Shown: positions 60,063 through 64,000 of the stretch, in pieces
Numbering within the stretch: position 1 is the first letter of the stretch
How the letters are laid out: each line of letters starts with the position of its first letter
Source of the DNA: Marisa cornuarietis
Taxonomy: Eukaryota > Mollusca > Gastropoda > Architaenioglossa > Ampullariidae
Direction: 5' to 3'
DNA length: 64,000 bases
Assembly: GCA_004794655.1 (NCBI GenBank)
Contig: SMMW01000642.1
Location: forward strand, 1-64,000
The notes under the pieces: model-generated
Told to the model about the DNA's origin: nothing
What the model saw: only the letters and a program-made list of their open reading frames with translations
The model's database searches: none
Made by a program: the position numbers and the translations under genes

Positions 60063-60606
60063 GTGCAGACGAGGACGAGCAGGTGACTAGTCAGGTGACT
60101 ATAATAACAATTATAATTATTGACGCCTGTGTTGATTGGTGTCAGGAGTGATGCTTGTGCAACAGATGTTGTTGGTGCTCGTGAGACTGAAGTGTGAGAC
60201 AAGGTGAGACTGAGATGCTTCTGGAAACTTGGTGCAGGACGGGAAAGGAAGGTATTCAGTAATGTAACAACACATTAGTTCATACCAGGTCCTCAGATAT
60301 TAAATTATATTCGCTTGCGTCAAGTTCCACTGTTGTTACAGCTTCCGTCTGATGATACGCAAGAAGTTCTCACTGGTAGCTCGACATTATCAGTGAGGTG
60401 CGATAAACGTTAGATATTAATGATGTGCTATTAAACATTACTTATTATTATTATTGTGCTGTTAACATTAAATATTATCAGTGACGTGCGAGTAATGTTA
60501 GATATTCATAAAGTGCTGTTTCCGTTAGAGAAATGCACTCACCCTGTCAGGTCTTATCCGCGAGGAAATATGTTCAGATCTTAGTCAGGGTACAAGACGT
60601 GCTTTG
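60063..60606. other. Intronic non-coding spacer
   Basis: AT-rich in the middle, with irregular repeats of GTGMTRTTAAMRTTARATATTA around 60395-60530. Nothing else was found. Confidence 0.5.
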
Positions 60607-60955
60607 GCCAGTCCACATGTTCAGAGCTAGTCCATGTCACATGTTCAGAAAGTCCATGTCACAGGCTCAGAGCCAGCCCATGTCATGTTCAGAGCCGGTC
60701 CATGTCACATGTTCAGTCAGTCTATGTGACATGTTCAGAGCCACTCCATGTGACATGAACAGGACCAATCCATGTCACATGATCATTCAGTCCATGCCAT
60801 ATGTTCAGAGCTAGTCCGTGTGACTTGTTCAGAGTCAGTCCATGCCATATGTTCAGAGCTAGTCCGTGTGACTTGTTCAGAGTCAGTCCATGCCACATGT
60901 TCAGAGAGTCAGTCCATGTTATGTTCATAGCAGTCCATGCCACGTGTTAAGCGAA
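60607..60955. repeat. Minisatellite, ~22-26-bp unit, about 14 diverged copies
   Basis: Unit CAGTCCATGTCACATGTTCA then GAGC, with many substitutions and indels. A longer block (CCATGCCATATGTTCAGAGC, TAGTCCGTGTGACTTGTTCA) occurs twice at about 60790-60885. Confidence 0.92.
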
Positions 60956-61659
60956 TCTCAGTCTCGCTTTGTCTCGCACGTCAGTCTTACAGTCTCTCCG
61001 TCCCTCCCCCCACCCCCTCGCCATAGTGCCTCGCAAACTTAGTTGTGTGGTGTTGTCGGCCCTTGAGTGGCCAGAAGGTAAAGACGACAGGTGGAGCTGG
61101 TGGAGTGGTGGTGCAGGCTGCTGATGTACAACAAGGCTCGATGCAAGCGGTTGACGTGCGATGGTTGTGGGAGGAAACCTATGACTGTGTAGAGTAGCGG
61201 CTCCTGTCGGCCTGTGACAAGAGACTCTACATGTGTAGCAGCCTACACACACACACACACACAGAACTCGGCAGGTCGGAGAGTCGAGAGAATTTCATGC
61301 CCCAGGCGGTGAGTGAGCGCACTTCATGCACTCGCCTCACATTTCTGTGACGTGTTACTCGCCCTCGCGCCGCCGCCCTCCCCACCTTTAATTTGTCACC
61401 TGAAGCGACTCGCCATTAGGTCGCTGTTACTGCATCCACTGCATGCAAAGGTGCAGTTAGTAGATTCTGTGTCTTCACCTGACACTTGATGTGACCTGGT
61501 GACCTGCAGGTACAGTCGGTATCTTGCCTGTAACTTCTGGTAACCTAGCAACCTGCAGGTCAATTTGAAGGGTCGAGATGGGAGGGGGAAAGGTGATACC
61601 GCTGTGTGTCAGCTTTTACATGAGGCTGAGTGTCAGTGTGTCTATCAGGCAGTAGAGTG
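60956..61659. other. Intronic non-coding spacer
   Basis: Contains a CCCCCCACCCCC run near 61005 and (CA)n at 61245-61262. No exon is supported. Confidence 0.5.
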
Positions 61660-62920
61660 GTGTTGGTGTAGAGTCTGTGAAATGTAGAGCATACCTAGAG
61701 TGTGGTAGTAGCTTTATAGAGTGTAGCAGTGGCTGTAGAGTGCTCATACCTAGAGTGTAGCAGTGGCTGTAGAGTGCTCATACCTAGAGTGTGGTAGTAG
61801 CTTTATAGAGTGTAGCAGTGGCTGTAGAGTGCTCATACCTAGAGTGTAGCAGTGGCTGTAGAGTGCTCATACCTAGAGTGTAGCAGTGGCTGTAGAGTGC
61901 TCATACCTAGAGTGTGGTAGTGCTGTAGAGTGTAGCTGGCTGTAGAGTGCTCATACCTAGAGTGTAGCAGTGGCTGTAGAGTGCTCATACCTAGAGTGTA
62001 GCAGTGGCTGTAGAGTGCTCATACCTAGAGTGTGGTAGTGGCTGTAGAGTGCTCATACCTAGTGTATGGTAGTGGCTGTAGAGTGCTCATACCTAGTGTG
62101 GTAGTGGCTGTAGAGCGCTCATACCTAGTGTGTGGTAGTGGCTGTAGAGTGCTCATACCTAGTGTGGTAGTGGCTGTAGAGCGCTCATACCTAGAGTGTG
62201 GTAGTGGCTGTAGAGTGCTCATACCTAGTGTGTGGTAGTGGCTGTAGAGTGCTCATACCTAGAGTGTGGTAGTGGCTGTAGAGTGCTCATACCTAGAGTG
62301 TAGCAGTGACTGTAGAGTGCTCATACCTAGTGTGTGGTAGTGGCTGTAGAGTGCGCTCATACCTAGAGTGTGGTAGTGGCTGTAGAGTGCTCATACCTAG
62401 TGTGTGGTAGTGGCTGTAGAGTGGTGCTCATGCCTAGAGTGTGGTAGTGACTGTAGAGTGCTCATACCTAGAGTGTAGCAGTGTCTGTAGAGTGCTCATA
62501 CCTAGAGTGGTAGTGGCTGTAGAGCGCTCATACCTAGAGTGTGGTAGTGGCTGTAGAGTGCTCATACCTAGTGTGTGGTAGTGGCTGTAGAGTGCTCATG
62601 CCTAGAGTGTGGTAGTGACTGTAGAGTGCTCATACCTAGAGTGTAGCAGTGACTGTAGAGTGCTCATACCTAGAGTGTGACAGTGGCTGTAGAGTGCTCA
62701 TGCCTAGAGTGTGGTAGTGGCTGTAGAGTGCTCATACCTAGTGTGGTAGTGGCTGTAGAGTGGTGCTCATGCCTAGAGTGTGGTAGTGGCTGTAGAGTGC
62801 TCATACCTAGTGTGGTAGTGGCTGTAGAGTGGTGCTCATACCTAGAGTGTGGTAGTGACTGTAGAGTGCTCATACCTAGAGTGTAGCAGTGACTGTAGAG
62901 TGCTCGTAGCAGTGGTTGTG
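61660..62920. repeat. Minisatellite, ~34-bp unit, about 37 copies
   Basis: Unit GTAGAGTGCTCATACCTAGA then GTGTGGTAGTGGCT, with alternate versions (GTAGCAGTGGCT, CTAGTGTGGTAG, GTGGTGCTCATGCC). Blocks of several units in the same variant order recur, for example the TGGTGCTCATGCC blocks near 62425, 62760 and 62830. Confidence 0.96.
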
Positions 62921-64000
62921 TAGAGCACCAGTCAGCCTGAGAACAGCCGTGTGATGTGTGTAGTCACTGTAGTGCATCACCAGTGTGCTGCATGCCTCTC
63001 GGAGCTGTTATCTGCCCTCACGTTCCGTCTGTCGTCGACAGGAGGCGGTGAGCACCATTAGCTCGCTGGGAACCCTGGGAAGGGAGAGGAGGTGACGTGA
63101 AGAATCTCGTGGGAAATAGGGGCTGGGAGTTAACTGCTCCTGAAGAGGGGTTTTCCGGCCCCCACATAGGAATGCTGTTAGTGATGTTTTATAGACTGTA
63201 AACACTGACACACACACACACACACGTATAATATAAACACGGATACACGCACAGCCTAACATGAACACTGACACACAACAGCGTAACAAACACTGACACA
63301 CAACACTGACATAGTGACAGTATCAGTACCGGGCCCTACTTTTTCAGGGCTACCTTATACCCAGGGTTACACTCTACCCAGGGTTACACTCTACGCAGAC
63401 CTGCACGCGCACAAGGTGGAGAGAAGAATGGCGGTGTGCACTGAACGATTTTTCAGGCCTCGACTGCAGGCTAGAGATGGGGTTGATAGACGTGTCACCT
63501 GACAGGTGTGTTTTACCTGTCTCCCAGAGGCTGACAGTAGGTGCGGCGCAGGGACCTTTTGACTTGTTACACCACAGTCAAGCGACGCCGCCGGCCAGCA
63601 AGTGCGGCAGATGAGCGGAAGCTGCGCGGCAAGGTGCGGCAGCAAGTGAAGGGAAGATGGACGGGAAGTGAGCGGAAGGTGAGCGGCAAGTTGTAGGTCA
63701 CGTGACAGTTCACATCAGACGTCGTGGAGTAGACGAGGTGGTGGTTTGTGCGCGCGCATTGGGGGGTTGGGATCATGTACACGTCATCAACAAGAAGAAG
63801 TAGGCGCTAGGCTGCCACAGGCCCCACCCTGGGTATCCTTCGAGACGGCAACATCAAGCTAGAGGCCATAGCTGGTCACACGTGAGTGCAGCTCGACCTC
63901 GCCACCAGACAACTGTAGCAACATTTCGCCACCGCTGACATTGCTTCATTCCTCCTACACCCGCACCCCCAGCACTCACCTGCTCGCCAACCTGACGTCA
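62921..64000. other. Non-coding stretch to the right edge
   Basis: Includes (CA)n at 63208-63226, a triplicated ACCCAGGGTTACACTCTAC-like motif at 63357-63397, and irregular GCGGCAAG/GCGGAAG words at 63600-63692. No exon is supported. It is probably still within the dachsous intron. Confidence 0.5.

Noticed and set aside
59238..60202. Ser/Leu-rich minus-strand frames up to 292 codons
   Set aside because: Explained by the polypurine array on the + strand; all frames are open because of base composition.
1..64000. Restriction-site-like palindromes (TCTAGA, CTGCAG, GATATC, TGATCA, CAATTG) once per unit in many arrays
   Set aside because: A 6-bp palindrome is expected about once per 64 positions, so units of 30-60 bp will often contain one by chance.

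Overview
The window looks like animal nuclear DNA, most likely from a lophotrochozoan such as a gastropod mollusc. The phylum is an inference. It rests on the intron-bearing cadherin exon, tRNA-derived SINEs, an RTE-type LINE tail, hAT and PIF/Harbinger DNA transposons, and the very high load of minisatellites with GT/CA tracts. Nothing suggests bacteria, phage or plasmid. Most open frames are chance frames in low-complexity DNA or frames kept open by tandem repeats.

Only one host protein-coding segment is well supported: a large exon on the + strand (splice acceptor before 49231, donor after 51218). It encodes the N-terminus and first five cadherin repeats of a dachsous-type giant protocadherin. 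The reading frame runs without a break to a phase-0 GT donor. Everything from 51219 to the right edge is then probably its first coding intron, because no further cadherin exon was seen. Possible 5' non-coding exons or promoters lie upstream in GC-rich blocks near 33.7-34.5 kb and 46.5-47.6 kb, but these are inferences.

The rest is dominated by tandem arrays. About two dozen distinct families, with units of roughly 20-140 bp, cover about a third of the window. Left to right: a ~100-bp AT-rich satellite (1-5255); a 70/72-bp array and its 140-bp relative (9.5-10.5 kb); a 24-bp array split by a SINE (10.8-11.7 kb); a 3.66-kb PIF/Harbinger transposon with a dead transposase (11875-15535); a 32-bp array (15.6-16.6 kb); a GT-rich array (21.3 kb); a 26/52-bp array (22.6-24.0 kb); a 64-bp array (26.1-28.3 kb); a ~50-bp array (29.9-30.6 kb); 27-bp and 24-bp arrays (35-36.2 kb); a second SINE copy (36.5 kb); a 47/40-bp array (37.1-38.6 kb); a tRNA-headed SINE (43.05 kb); and a 40-bp array (44.5 kb). 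Inside or beyond the dachsous intron are a 31-bp array (51.5 kb), a hAT-end-derived array (54.9 kb), another SINE (55.8 kb), a 25-bp array (56.2 kb), an RTE LINE 3' end on the minus strand (57.8-58.2 kb), a 41-bp array (58.2 kb), a 46-bp polypurine array (59.4 kb), a ~24-bp array (60.6 kb) and a ~34-bp array (61.7-62.9 kb).

The most informative points are the transposon with intact-looking ends but an eroded, internally deleted transposase; the minisatellite that appears to have grown out of a hAT terminus; the SINE that dates an older 24-bp array; the degenerate calcium linker in the dachsous exon; and the internal-dimer structure of the left-edge satellite.
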